This document shows, piece by piece, positions 52,652 to 63,992 of a stretch of DNA of 64,000 nucleotides. A program made the translations under genes and the position numbers. The notes under the pieces were generated by a model that had not been told where the DNA came from, made no database searches, and saw only the letters and a list, made by a program, of their open reading frames with translations. Within the stretch, counting starts at the first letter, position 1. Each line of letters starts with the position of its first letter. Source of the DNA: JBFWVD01 sp050246915 (GTDB taxonomy: Bacteria; Actinomycetota; Acidimicrobiia; Acidimicrobiales; Ilumatobacteraceae); NCBI GenBank assembly GCA_050246915.1, contig JBFWVD010000007.1, forward strand, positions 1-64,000. Direction: 5' to 3'.

Positions 52652-52662
52652 GCGGTGAGCGA

Positions 52663-52776
52663 TCAACCCAGGAACGCCCACGCCACGAGCGCCAAGACAC
52701 ACAATGTCGCGCCGGCCACGATGATGACGTCGATCGGGCCCTTGCGGCGGTACTGGCGATGCGGGTTCAGGCCCAT
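52663..52776 (-). CDS. 37-residue membrane peptide
   Basis: MGLNPHRQYRRKGPIDVIIV begins the peptide; the rest is one hydrophobic helix (VIIVAGATLCVLALVAWAFL). A basic head and a single transmembrane helix suggest insertion with the N-terminus in the cytoplasm. CATACT six bases upstream gives a likely promoter. It is followed after 11 bp by the zinc-ribbon gene and probably shares its mRNA. Function unknown. Confidence 0.65.
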   Translation of the reverse strand: MGLNPHRQYRRKGPIDVIIVAGATLCVLALVAWAFLG

Positions 52777-52782
52777 GCCCGC

Positions 52783-52788
52783 AGTATG
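52783..52788 (-). promoter_or_regulatory. -10 box before the 37-residue peptide gene
   Basis: CATACT on the minus strand, six bases before the ATG at 52776; near-ideal except for the first base. Confidence 0.4.
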
Positions 52789-52820
52789 CCCGCCGGGGCC
52801 GTGATCGACCGCACCGGCGT

Positions 52821-53444
52821 TCACGGCTCCCGCAGCGCAGGCGACAGCGGTGGCAGGGCCAAGCGCGGCAATGCAAGGTGCACCAGCGGCCCCACCGCGA
52901 ACGCGCCCACCACGGTCCCGATGCCGATGTTGCCGCCCAGCGCCCAACCGGCAGCCAACACCGACACCTCGATGCCGGTGCGAGCGCGGGTGATGCTCCA
53001 GCCTCGTTGGTGCAATCCCATCATCACGCCGTCGCGAGGTCCGGCGCCCAACCCCGAGCCGATGTACAGCCCGGTGCCGAGGGCGATGAGCATCGTGCCG
53101 CCCACCAACGCGCACCAGCGCGCGCCGATGGGGTCGAACTCGTCGATGAGCGCAAGCACGCCGTTGAGGACCACACCGACGAGCACCGTGTTGGCGATGG
53201 TGCCCAGGCCGATGCGTTGGCGCAGCGGTATCCACGCCAGCAAGATCACCATGCCCGCGGCGATGGCGACCGTGCCGATCTTGGCGCCGATGCGATCGCC
53301 GAGACCTTGGTGGAACACGTCCCAGGGAGCCAGGCCGAGATGCGCCCGCACCGTCAGGGCGATCCCCGTGGCGAACACCGTCAGACCGATGAGACACATG
53401 GGTCCGCGCCGACGCAGCTCGGCCCACGGCGGTATCGGTTGCAC
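52821..53444 (-). CDS. YczE/YyaS/YitT-family membrane protein
   Basis: 207 residues from a GTG at 53444. Five to six helices; the first region IGLTVFATGIALTVRAHLGL with APWDVFHQGL is the YczE signature, and GLGAGPRDGVMMGLH repeats the pattern. Members are predicted transporters or permease-like proteins of unknown substrate. A TATGGT box eight bases before the GTG supports the start. Divergent from comF with 27 bp between the starts, so the promoters overlap. Confidence 0.88.
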   Translation of the reverse strand: MQPIPPWAELRRRGPMCLIGLTVFATGIALTVRAHLGLAPWDVFHQGLGDRIGAKIGTVAIAAGMVILLAWIPLRQRIGLGTIANTVLVGVVLNGVLALIDEFDPIGARWCALVGGTMLIALGTGLYIGSGLGAGPRDGVMMGLHQRGWSITRARTGIEVSVLAAGWALGGNIGIGTVVGAFAVGPLVHLALPRLALPPLSPALREP

Positions 53445-53452
53445 GGCGGAGC

Positions 53453-53458
53453 ACCATA
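53453..53458 (-). promoter_or_regulatory. -10 box of a probable leaderless promoter for the YczE-like gene
   Basis: TATGGT on the minus strand, eight bases from the GTG at 53444. Confidence 0.45.
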
Positions 53459-53471
53459 ACGGGAGCGGGCG

Positions 53472-54110
53472 ATGAAGGTCCTGGATCTTTTGTTGCCGGC
53501 GTCGTGTTGCCTGTGCGGGGCCCTCGGTCGGGCGTTGTGCCGGCCATGTGAGCAGCTCTTGCCGAGGGCCTCTCGCGGCAACGTGAGCCACGCACCGCTG
53601 CGCTACGACGGCACGTCACGCGAAACGATCGCGGCGTTCAAGTTCCGTGGCCATCGGCTGCTCGCTCCGATCCTGGCGGCGCTGATGGCCGAGCAGCTGC
53701 TGCTCGCGGCGAGCACCGCAGACCTCGACGGAGCGATCGTGACGTGGGCCCCGACGTCTCCGGAGCGCGCTCGCGCCCGGGGCTATGACCAAGCGGCCTT
53801 GTTGGCCCGTGCTCTGGCCGCTGAGACACACCTGCCGGCACGGAGCACGTTGCACCGATTGACCACCACCGCGCAGACCGGGCGGCCCCGTCACGCCCGT
53901 TTGATCGGCCCGCGCTTCGGGCCGACCCCGAGGCTGCTGACCACGAGGGACCGGGGCGCCCTGCGGGGACGGCCGGTGATCTTGGTCGATGACGTGGCCA
54001 CCACGGGCGCGTCGCTGGCGGCCGCGACCTTGGCTCTCGATCGGCTCGGCGTGGGCCGCATCATGTGGTCCACGGCGGCAGTGCGCGAGACGAACGAGCG
54101 TGATCCATGA
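53472..54110 (+). CDS. ComF-family phosphoribosyltransferase-like protein
   Basis: 212 residues. A zinc-type N-terminus (CCLCGALGRALCRPC), then FKFRGHRLLAPILAALM, and the PRPP loop VILVDDVATTGASLAAA. ComF proteins assist DNA uptake in naturally competent bacteria; in others the role is unclear. Start ATG with GGAGCGGG upstream. Divergent from the YczE-like gene. Confidence 0.92.
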   Translation: MKVLDLLLPASCCLCGALGRALCRPCEQLLPRASRGNVSHAPLRYDGTSRETIAAFKFRGHRLLAPILAALMAEQLLLAASTADLDGAIVTWAPTSPERARARGYDQAALLARALAAETHLPARSTLHRLTTTAQTGRPRHARLIGPRFGPTPRLLTTRDRGALRGRPVILVDDVATTGASLAAATLALDRLGVGRIMWSTAAVRETNERDP

Positions 54111-54140
54111 CGACCCTGCGCTGCGTCGCGGCGAACCGGC

Positions 54141-54923
54141 TCAGGGGCGGTGGGCGAAGATCAGCTCGTTGAACCAACGCTGCTTGATCCGAGTGCGGCT
54201 CACGACGAAGCCCCGCTCGGTGAGCAACCGCTCGAGCTCGGCCTGTCCGGTGTCCATCACCTTGCCGTCGTACCCGGCGAACCAGCGATTGGCCACCAAG
54301 GTCCCACCGGGCGTCAACCGCGACGTGAGTTGGTCGACGAGGAACTCCATGCGACCGGGTGCCTGAGCGTTCCAGCTGTCGAAGAAGATGTCCTCGACGA
54401 TGAGGTCGAACGTCTCATCGCTCGACAATGCGGCCAGCATGTCGAACACGTCTCCGGTGAGGTAGCGGACATCGTCGATGCTGTCGAGGCCGAGCTGTGT
54501 CCGGGCCGTGGCCACGATCTCGGGATCGAGCTCGATGACGGTGATGGCCGCGGGAGACAGATTGCGCGCCGCGAGATGGACCATGGTGCCGCCGCCGAGA
54601 CCGGCGATGAGGACCCGAGGATGAGCGGGTAGCGCTCGTGGCGGCCGCAGTGCGCGGCCCCAGTACTCGCGTTCGATCTGTGCCCAGCTGCCCCGGGTGA
54701 ACATCACCGATTGGGTGGTGTCACGATGGCCTTCTGAATACGCGAGGCGTCGCTCGCGTCCCAGGTCCCACACGGTGACCGGCCCGGTGATCGATGACTG
54801 ACCGCGGTGCACCAGCACCCAATGATTGGTCAGCCGGCGACCGATGAATGCCAATCGGTTGACACGCAGCGGCCACAGATGCTGCTGCGCGAGATGGCGC
54901 GCCCGTTGGAGCTGTGGCTTCAT
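54141..54923 (-). CDS. Spermidine synthase-like methyltransferase-fold protein
   Basis: 260 residues. LIAGLGGGTMVHLAARN is the nucleotide-binding loop of spermidine/spermine synthases and ITVIELDPEIVATAR binds the sugar part. DLIVEDIFF replaces the usual catalytic Asp-containing loop, and no N-terminal beta barrel of standard size is visible, so it may be a relative with another substrate. AAGGAA eight bases before the ATG. A 269-bp gap separates it from hpf, with a small hairpin at 54971-54988 and no gene seen. Confidence 0.82.
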   Translation of the reverse strand: MKPQLQRARHLAQQHLWPLRVNRLAFIGRRLTNHWVLVHRGQSSITGPVTVWDLGRERRLAYSEGHRDTTQSVMFTRGSWAQIEREYWGRALRPPRALPAHPRVLIAGLGGGTMVHLAARNLSPAAITVIELDPEIVATARTQLGLDSIDDVRYLTGDVFDMLAALSSDETFDLIVEDIFFDSWNAQAPGRMEFLVDQLTSRLTPGGTLVANRWFAGYDGKVMDTGQAELERLLTERGFVVSRTRIKQRWFNELIFAHRP

Positions 54924-54970
54924 CGATTGGTTCCTTCAGGCAGGGGACCAGCCCGAAGGTACCGATGGGT

Positions 54971-54988
54971 GCCCCTGCCGACAGGGGC
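54971..54988. other. Short GC-rich hairpin in the gap before hpf
   Basis: GCCCCTG and CAGGGGC with a four-base loop. It is in the leader region of the minus-strand gene if that gene is transcribed from the TGTATT-like sequence near 55003. Confidence 0.35.
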
Positions 54989-55192
54989 GATGCCCCCCTA
55001 ATACACCGGCCGGGTGGATGGCGCTCTCTCGGCCAGCCTCCAATGTCCCGGCCGCAGCACTGGAGATGCCGGCGGTCGGAACCTGACAGGACCAAGGTCT
55101 TGACCAGAGAGGTCCGTCGTGTGCCGACGTGGTGTCTCGCACCCCGTACAGTGAGGCGGACCAGGAAACCTGCGACACCGATGGAGGTGGGC

Positions 55193-55789
55193 ATGGAGAT
55201 CACGGTCAGCGCCCGACATGTAGCAGTCAGCGAAGAGCTGAGGAGCTACGCCGAATCGAAGATCGGTCGACTCGATCGCTTCGATGGAGCAATGGAGCGA
55301 GCGGAGGTGCGCTTCAAGGAGGAGCGAAACCCGCGGATCAGTGCCAAGGAGCGATGCGAGGTCACCATCTACGGCAAGGGCCACGTCGTCCGGGCCCATG
55401 GTGCGGCATTCGAGCAGTTCGCCGCCGTGGACCTCGTGGTCGACAAGCTCGAACTACAGCTGACCAAGCTCAAGACACGCCTCAAGGACCGCTATCGCGG
55501 CAAGGGGCATGTTCCCGTCGATGTCGTGCACACCGTCGGAGTCTCCGATGCCGTGCCGTCCGACGCTGCGCTCGAGGCGGCTGAAGGTGCCGTGGCGGTG
55601 GAGGCCCCGCCCAAGGTCGTGCGGGTCAAGACCTTCGAGATGCCGGCCATGACGGTCGAGGACGCCATCACCCAACTCGAGATGGTGAGCCACGAGTTCT
55701 ACGTGTTCCACAACGTCGAAACCGGGGAGATCGAGGTCCTGTATCGCCGTGATGACGGCGACGTGGGCCTCATCCGCTCCGACCGCTGA
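55193..55789 (+). CDS. hpf: Long-form hibernation promoting factor
   Basis: 198 residues. The N-terminal domain MEITVSARHVAVSEELRSYA binds the ribosome decoding centre; a linker; then the C-terminal dimerisation domain VVRVKTFEMPAMTVEDAITQ and EVLYRRDDGDVGLI, which makes 100S ribosome dimers. Start ATG 55193 with GGAGG five bases upstream; an ATG at 55181 is a less likely start. It is followed by a large hairpin, then secA. Confidence 0.95.
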   Translation: MEITVSARHVAVSEELRSYAESKIGRLDRFDGAMERAEVRFKEERNPRISAKERCEVTIYGKGHVVRAHGAAFEQFAAVDLVVDKLELQLTKLKTRLKDRYRGKGHVPVDVVHTVGVSDAVPSDAALEAAEGAVAVEAPPKVVRVKTFEMPAMTVEDAITQLEMVSHEFYVFHNVETGEIEVLYRRDDGDVGLIRSDR

Positions 55790-55797
55790 GCTCCCGT

Positions 55798-55836
55798 CCG
55801 GGGCAGGCCGAGTGAACGCTCGACCGCCTGCCCCGG
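55798..55836 (+). terminator. Hairpin between hpf and secA
   Basis: CCGGGGCAGGC and GCCTGCCCCGG pair over 11 bp; the loop contains a small inner stem (CGAG/CTCG). No U-run follows, as is often the case in high-GC actinobacteria. It probably ends hpf transcription before secA. Confidence 0.6.
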
Positions 55837-55874
55837 GCTGAGGACCCGTCGGCCGGTAGCATCGGTGCCCGTCT

Positions 55875-58670
<2,796 letters not shown>

Positions 58671-58679
58671 ACCCTTCCC

Positions 58680-59789
58680 ATGCGTGACTTCACCGATGAA
58701 CTGCGCGCTCTTCGCGAGCGTGTCACCGAGGCGCAGCGCTATCTGCGCATCGACCAGAACCGTTCCCGTCTCATCGAACTCGAGGACGAAGTGGCGCGTC
58801 CCGATCTGTGGGACGACCAGGACCGCGCCAAGAAGCTGAATGCCGAGTACGCGTCGGTGAAGGACGACGTCGAGACCTACGACGCGCTGGCCCAAGCGAT
58901 GGAGGACGTCGAGGTCCTGCACGAGCTGGCCCGTGAGGTCGACGACGAGTCGCAGGAACCGGACATCGAAGCGGCGTGCGCGGGGCTGGCGGCCAAGCTC
59001 GGAGAGCTCGAGTTGCGCTCGCTGTTCACTGGTGAGCACGACGAGGTCGATGCCATCGTCGCCATCAACGCCAAGGACGGTGGCGTCGACGCGCAGGACT
59101 GGGCACAGATGTTGCTGCGCATGTACACCCGCTGGGCCGAACGACGCGGCTTCGATGTCGAGATCAACGACATCTCCGAAGGGGCAGAGGCCGGCATCAT
59201 GTCGGCGGAACTCACCATCCGCGGCCGATACGCCTATGGGCTCATGTCGTGTGAGCGGGGCACGCATCGACTGGTGCGCATCAGCCCGTTCGACGGCAAC
59301 GCTCGCCGTCAGACCAGCTTCGCTGCCGTCGAAGTGTGGCCGATGATGGACGCGCTGGGCGACATCGAGATCCCTGAATCGGAGATCAAGATGGAAGTGT
59401 TCCGTGCCTCTGGTGCCGGCGGTCAGCACATCAACAAGACCTCATCGGCGGTACGGCTCATCCACATTCCGACCGGGCTCGTCACCTCGTGCCAGGAAGA
59501 GCGGAGCCAGCTGCAGAACCGGGTGAAGGCCATGGGTCGGCTCACCGCGATGCTGGCGGCCAAACAGGAAGAAGAGCGCCAAGCCGAACTGGATCGCATC
59601 GCGGGTCGTCAGGCGCAGGTGGGTTGGGGTTCACAGATGCGCAGCTATGTGCTGCAGCCCTATCAGATGGTGAAGGACCTGCGCACCAACTTCGAAGTCG
59701 GCAACGTCCAAGGCGTGCTCGACGGTGACGTGGAGCCGTTCATGGAAGCGTTCCTGCGCTGGAAGCGGACCAACGCCGAAGAGAACTGA
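58680..59789 (+). CDS. prfB: Peptide chain release factor 2
   Basis: 369 residues. The stop-codon-recognising tripeptide SPF occurs in LVRISPFDGNARRQTS, and the catalytic GGQ in FRASGAGGQHINKTSSAVRL. The frame is open from the ATG, with no internal UGA, so the programmed frameshift known from Escherichia coli RF2 is absent. The usual actinobacterial neighbours ftsE, ftsX and smpB do not follow. Confidence 0.97.
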   Translation: MRDFTDELRALRERVTEAQRYLRIDQNRSRLIELEDEVARPDLWDDQDRAKKLNAEYASVKDDVETYDALAQAMEDVEVLHELAREVDDESQEPDIEAACAGLAAKLGELELRSLFTGEHDEVDAIVAINAKDGGVDAQDWAQMLLRMYTRWAERRGFDVEINDISEGAEAGIMSAELTIRGRYAYGLMSCERGTHRLVRISPFDGNARRQTSFAAVEVWPMMDALGDIEIPESEIKMEVFRASGAGGQHINKTSSAVRLIHIPTGLVTSCQEERSQLQNRVKAMGRLTAMLAAKQEEERQAELDRIAGRQAQVGWGSQMRSYVLQPYQMVKDLRTNFEVGNVQGVLDGDVEPFMEAFLRWKRTNAEEN

Positions 59790-59874
59790 GTCAGTTGATG
59801 CACCGGGGCGCGGTGGCGAAGGGCGGCAACGAGTGGATCTGCCTCGGACTGCTGCTGGCGATCGTGCACGTGTT

Positions 59875-60522
59875 GTGGTCAACCACATCATCGAAGCCTC
59901 CGCGATCACGCAGGCCGATGAGCTACCGACCCTGCTTCGCCTTGTTGCCGCGAACACCTCTGGCGAGCTGGTCACGTCGCGAGTGGCGGGTGACGCACGG
60001 ATGAGCGCTGATACCGCGTCTCGATACCTCGCGCTCTTGGAACTCGTGGGGTTCATCATCCGGATCAGGGCGTGGACGCCGAGCCTGACGACGCGCGAGA
60101 AGCGTCATCCGAAGGTCGTGATCACTGACGCTGGGCTTGCCTGCGCGTTGTTGGGCCGAAGCGTCGATGACCTTGCGATGTCGACAAGCCCAGTGACGGG
60201 TCCGCTCCTGGAATCATTCGTGACGATGGAACTCGTGAAGCAGCGAAGTTGGTCCGTTGCACAGCCCACCATCCGCCATTGGCGTGACCGCAATGGTGCC
60301 GAGGTGGATCTCGTCGCGGAGCACGACAACGGCGACGTTGCGGGTATCGAGGTGAAGGCAGCGTCGGCAGTGGCACCGAGTGACGTGGTTCATTTGCAGG
60401 GCTTGCGCGACAAGCTCGGCGACCGATTCACGGCCGGCGTGGTCCTCTATCTCGGCGAGCGAGTGCTTCCGCTTGGCGATCGTCTCTGGGCCATGCCCGT
60501 CTCGATGCTGTGGTCGGATTGA
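59875..60522 (+). pseudogene. 5'-truncated DUF4143-type AAA ATPase
   Basis: About 215 codons remain. The C-terminal half of the DUF4143 family is clear: ADELPTLLRLVAANTSGELV, DTASRYLALLELVGFIIRI, KVVITDAGLACALLG, LLESFVTMELVKQRSW and RHWRDRNGAEVDLVAEHDNG (PD-(D/E)xK-like segment). The AAA part, expected before it (about 200 residues), is missing; the reading frame runs out just after prfB, near 59866. No reliable start codon; GTG 59875 is only the first in frame. Intact homologues are about 400 residues. A relic of an acquired gene whose 5' part was deleted. Confidence 0.75.
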
Positions 60523-60550
60523 GGTCGCTGCTGGCCGCGCGCGGAGCACA

Positions 60551-60931
60551 TCACTCCAGCGAGTCGGCGATGACGGCCTCACCGTCGAATATGGGCACTG
60601 GTTTGCTCGGTCTGGACATGATCACGCTGGCGGCCAGCGAACCGAGCACGATCGCCGCGCCCAGCTGAGCAGCCCGTGGCCGATGATGAACGACAGCACG
60701 TTCATCATCGCGATGTAGAACCAGTCCTTGCCGCCCAGCTGCCCGACGTCGCGCCCGGCGGAGCCACACCGGCACGATGGTCCACAGGCGTCCCAGCGCG
60801 ATCGCCGGCGCCGGTGCCGTGATCGATCGGTTCATGACCGGCGACGTCGCCAAGCAGATGACGGGGACCACTCCGCCGATCAGCGGCAGCGCGCTCGAAC
60901 GAGCAGCGTGGTCCCCGGGGCCGTCGCTCAC
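60551..60931 (-). pseudogene. Frameshifted membrane-protein remnant
   Basis: Membrane-like peptides lie in different frames: PAPAIALGRLWTIVPVWLRR in one frame, then KDWFYIAMMNVLSFIIGHGL in another (60665-60730), then GAAIVLGSLAASVIMSRPSK in the first frame again. Read across frames they form one plausible protein of about 120 residues with two indels. Either a decayed gene or sequencing errors. Family unknown. The 564 bp between the truncated ATPase and the next SDR hold nothing else of note. Confidence 0.45.
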
Positions 60932-61086
60932 TGGAACGCTGCTCGTCCCGACGGTTCCCCCGCGCGTCGATCATCTCACGCCGAGGGGAGGCGGGCAGCA
61001 GGCCCGGGAAGCGCACGGATGCGGGTAGAACTGATCCAATAGCGATACGACACGGGGGTGTCGATGTCGAGCCAGGGGGAAGATCG

Positions 61087-61935
61087 ATGACCGAGTTCCA
61101 GATCGACGGGATCGCCGCAGTCACCGGTGCGGGACAAGGCATTGGTCTGGGTGTCGTGGGAGCACTCGCCGAGCGCGGTTTCGATGTTCTTGCGCTCGTG
61201 TTGGAACCGTCCCATGCCGAGGCGGTGGCCGAACGGGTGGCCGGTGCTCCCGGCACAGCGACCGTGCAGGTGCTCGATGTGACCGACATCGGCGACTTCG
61301 CATTCCCGGGCAACCTGCAGGTGCTGGTGAACAACGCTGGTATCCGCATGTCGACCCGACCGGTCGAGGTCATCGACTCGCGCGAATGGCGCCGCACGAT
61401 GGACGTCAACTTCTTCGGCATGGTCGACATGACCCGACTTGCCCTACCGATCATGCGGGCCAACGGTGGCGGGGTCATCTGCAACGTCGGTTCGGGCGGT
61501 CAACACCTTCCCAATCCGTTCCTCGCCGCCTATCGCGCTTCGAAAGGCGCGGTGAGCGCGTTCTGCGAGAGCCTTCGCGTGGAGGTGGCACCGTTCGGTA
61601 TACGGGTCATCGAGATCATGCCGGGTGCGGTGAAGACCGGGATCAACGTGCAGTCGGTGTTGAACGTCATCGCCGACACCTCTGATGAGCCGGCATACCT
61701 TCCCATGGCACAGATCCAGCGGCGGATGATCGAGGCGAACCCTCCCGAGACGGTCAGCCCCGACCAGGCTGGTCAGTGGGTGGCCAACGCCGTCTTCGAT
61801 GTCGATGGCCCCATGCGCTACGGCACATGCGCGGGGTCGCAAGCGTTGTTGGAGATGTGGCGTACCACGAGCGATGAAGTGCTCGCCCAACGCGTGCTGT
61901 CGGCCTATCAGGACATCATCGCCCGACCCAACTGA
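61087..61935 (+). CDS. Short-chain dehydrogenase/reductase
   Basis: 282 residues. AAVTGAGQGIGLGVVGALAE (TGxxxGIG), VLVNNAGIRMSTRP, active site NVGSGGQHLPNPFLAAYRAS with Tyr/Lys in YRASKGAVSAF. The C-terminal extension after YLPMAQIQRRMIEANPPETV is typical of SDRs acting on larger substrates. AGGGGGAAG precedes the ATG. 51 bp upstream of an acyl-CoA dehydrogenase, probably co-transcribed. Confidence 0.92.
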   Translation: MTEFQIDGIAAVTGAGQGIGLGVVGALAERGFDVLALVLEPSHAEAVAERVAGAPGTATVQVLDVTDIGDFAFPGNLQVLVNNAGIRMSTRPVEVIDSREWRRTMDVNFFGMVDMTRLALPIMRANGGGVICNVGSGGQHLPNPFLAAYRASKGAVSAFCESLRVEVAPFGIRVIEIMPGAVKTGINVQSVLNVIADTSDEPAYLPMAQIQRRMIEANPPETVSPDQAGQWVANAVFDVDGPMRYGTCAGSQALLEMWRTTSDEVLAQRVLSAYQDIIARPN

Positions 61936-61986
61936 CCGATTCCGGCCGCCACACCGGCCGACAAGCCCAGAGCAACGGAGATTGAC

Positions 61987-63267
61987 ATGTGGGATTTCGA
62001 GACAGAGCCAGAGTTCCAGGAGAAGCTCGACTGGGCTCGACACTTCGTCGACACCGAGGTGGAGCCGTTGGATCTCTTGTGGCCACACGATGGTTACAAG
62101 TCGCCCAACCCCCAGCAGCAGGCGATCATCGCTCCGCTGAAGCAGCAGGTAAAGGACCACGAACTGTGGGCCTGCCATCTCACCCCTGAGCTCGGTGGCC
62201 GCGGCTACGGGCAGTTGAAGCTGGCGCTCCTGAACGAGATCCTCGGACGATGCGGATGGTGGGCGCCGCGCATCTTCGGGACGCAGGCCCCCGATACGGG
62301 CAACGCGGAAATCCTTGCTCACTACGGCACCGAGGAGCAGAAGGCCGCGTATCTACAGCCGTTGCTCGAAGGTGACATCGTGTCGAGCTATTCGATGACC
62401 GAGCCCCAGGGTGGTTCGGACCCTGGCGTGTTCACGCTGCGGGCCCAACGCGACGGGGACGAGTGGGTCATCAACGGGATGAAGTTCTTCTCGTCGAATG
62501 CTCGCTACGCCAAGTTCCTCATCGTGATGGCCGTGACCAATCCCGACGTCGGGCCGTACAACGGCATCAGCATGTTCGTGGTGCCCGCCGATACACCGGG
62601 GGTCAACATCGTCCGCAACATCGCGGTGTATGGCGAACCGGACGAAGAAGGCTCGCATGGGTTGGTCGAGTACGACAACGTTCGAGTGCCGCTGTCAGCG
62701 ATGCTCGGCGGTGAAGGTCAAGGGTTCCAGGTCGCGCAGACACGCTTGGGCGGCGGTCGTGTACATCACGCCATGCGAGCGGTCGGAATGTGCTCACGTG
62801 CGCTCGACATGATGTGTGAACGGGCGTTGAGCCGGCACACCAAGGGCTCGCTCCTCGCCGACAAGCAGGCGGTGCAGGGCTACATCGCCGATTCGTGGAT
62901 GGAGCTGCAGCAGTTCCGGCTGTTCGTACTCCAGACCGCGTGGAAGATCGACAAGTACAACGACTACAACAAGGTGCGCGCCGACATCGCGGCCAGCAAG
63001 ATCATCGCCCAGAAGTTGTTGCACGACATCATCGGTCGATCGATCCAAGTGCACGGCGCACTCGGCGCGTCCAATGAACTCAACCTGTGTCGTTGGTGGA
63101 TGGTGTCGTGGATCACCGGGTTCTCCGACGGTCCCAGTGAGATCCACAAGCGCGCCGTCTCGCGTCAGGTGTTGAAGGACTACAGCCCCGCGCCGGGGCT
63201 GTGGCCCACCGAGCATCTCCCGACCCGTCGGGCCGAAGCGCGGGTCAAGCTCGGCATCCCTGGCTGA
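61987..63267 (+). CDS. Acyl-CoA dehydrogenase, ACAD10/11-like
   Basis: 426 residues, longer than the others in the window. Substrate and flavin segments: SSYSMTEPQGGSDPGVFTLR, NGMKFFSSNARYAKFLIVMA, VHGALGASNELNLCRWWMVS. The C-terminal Glu-containing segment FSDGPSEIHKRAVSRQVLKD holds the catalytic region. This group acts on long or branched and hydroxy-acyl CoA. AACGGAG before the ATG is the binding site. Confidence 0.93.
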   Translation: MWDFETEPEFQEKLDWARHFVDTEVEPLDLLWPHDGYKSPNPQQQAIIAPLKQQVKDHELWACHLTPELGGRGYGQLKLALLNEILGRCGWWAPRIFGTQAPDTGNAEILAHYGTEEQKAAYLQPLLEGDIVSSYSMTEPQGGSDPGVFTLRAQRDGDEWVINGMKFFSSNARYAKFLIVMAVTNPDVGPYNGISMFVVPADTPGVNIVRNIAVYGEPDEEGSHGLVEYDNVRVPLSAMLGGEGQGFQVAQTRLGGGRVHHAMRAVGMCSRALDMMCERALSRHTKGSLLADKQAVQGYIADSWMELQQFRLFVLQTAWKIDKYNDYNKVRADIAASKIIAQKLLHDIIGRSIQVHGALGASNELNLCRWWMVSWITGFSDGPSEIHKRAVSRQVLKDYSPAPGLWPTEHLPTRRAEARVKLGIPG

Positions 63268-63350
63268 TCGGTCGCATGCGGTCGTGGCTCAGCGGAGCCG
63301 GCCGTCGGCAGAGCGCCGTTGACCATTCTCGGGTGCGTATGACGGGGAGT

Positions 63351-63992
63351 TCAACGATCGTCGTCGATGTCGTCGGACTGGAAGATGAGGGCACCTTCGG
63401 GTCCGGCCGACAGCAAGATGCCCGCTTGGGGTGCGATCTTGCGGGGGAGGATCGTCGACATCATCGACGGATGGCCGCGCTGGGCGGTCCACGTCGGGTC
63501 TTCCATCACCTCGTGCAACAGGCCGAGTACTGCGGTGCGATCGAACCCGAGCCCTTCGGCAAGCACCGTCACGTCCAACTCACGCAACTGCAGCAGCGAT
63601 CCATTGGGTCGGCCGCGCAGCGCCCACACCAACGTCAGATAGCGGCGCAGCACGTTCTGCACCGTCTCGCCGGCGGGCACGACTGCGCAGAAGCCTTCGG
63701 CCACGAGCAGATGCTCGTCGAAGTCCAACACGAGATGGGTGCGGCGAGGCGCCAGCTCAGCTACTTCGAACGCGTACAGCTCCGAGAGGAGGTCGAGCTC
63801 CTCGGGGGCGGCCCACACCGATCCCGATTCGAGTGCCTCGAGACGTGCGCCGTCGATCTGTCCCCATGCCCGGATGACCACGTCGTCGATCGAGTCGCCA
63901 CGGGCCTCCCGCAGACCGGCGAGCAGGCGCCCGAGGCGGCGCGGTGGGACCAGCCGCTCGAGGTTGATCGGTTCGGATTGTTCCGAGGTCAT
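63351..63992 (-). CDS. Possible XRE-like DNA-binding protein
   Basis: 213 residues from the ATG at 63992. The first 80 residues (LGRLLAGLREARGDSIDDVV, then LEALESGSVWAAPEELDLLS) resemble a helix-turn-helix of the XRE type. The rest (VLRRYLTLVWALRGRPNGSL onward) is not recognised and has a patch of acidic residues at the end. Convergent with the acyl-CoA dehydrogenase; 83 bp between stops. Confidence 0.6.
   Translation of the reverse strand: MTSEQSEPINLERLVPPRRLGRLLAGLREARGDSIDDVVIRAWGQIDGARLEALESGSVWAAPEELDLLSELYAFEVAELAPRRTHLVLDFDEHLLVAEGFCAVVPAGETVQNVLRRYLTLVWALRGRPNGSLLQLRELDVTVLAEGLGFDRTAVLGLLHEVMEDPTWTAQRGHPSMMSTILPRKIAPQAGILLSAGPEGALIFQSDDIDDDR

Noticed and set aside
58680..58780. Programmed frameshift in prfB
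   Set aside because: The reading frame is open from the ATG through the family motifs, so no frameshift is needed.
60523..61086. A complete gene in the 564-bp gap before the last SDR
   Set aside because: Only fragments in shifted frames were found, with no start-to-stop frame that reads as a protein.
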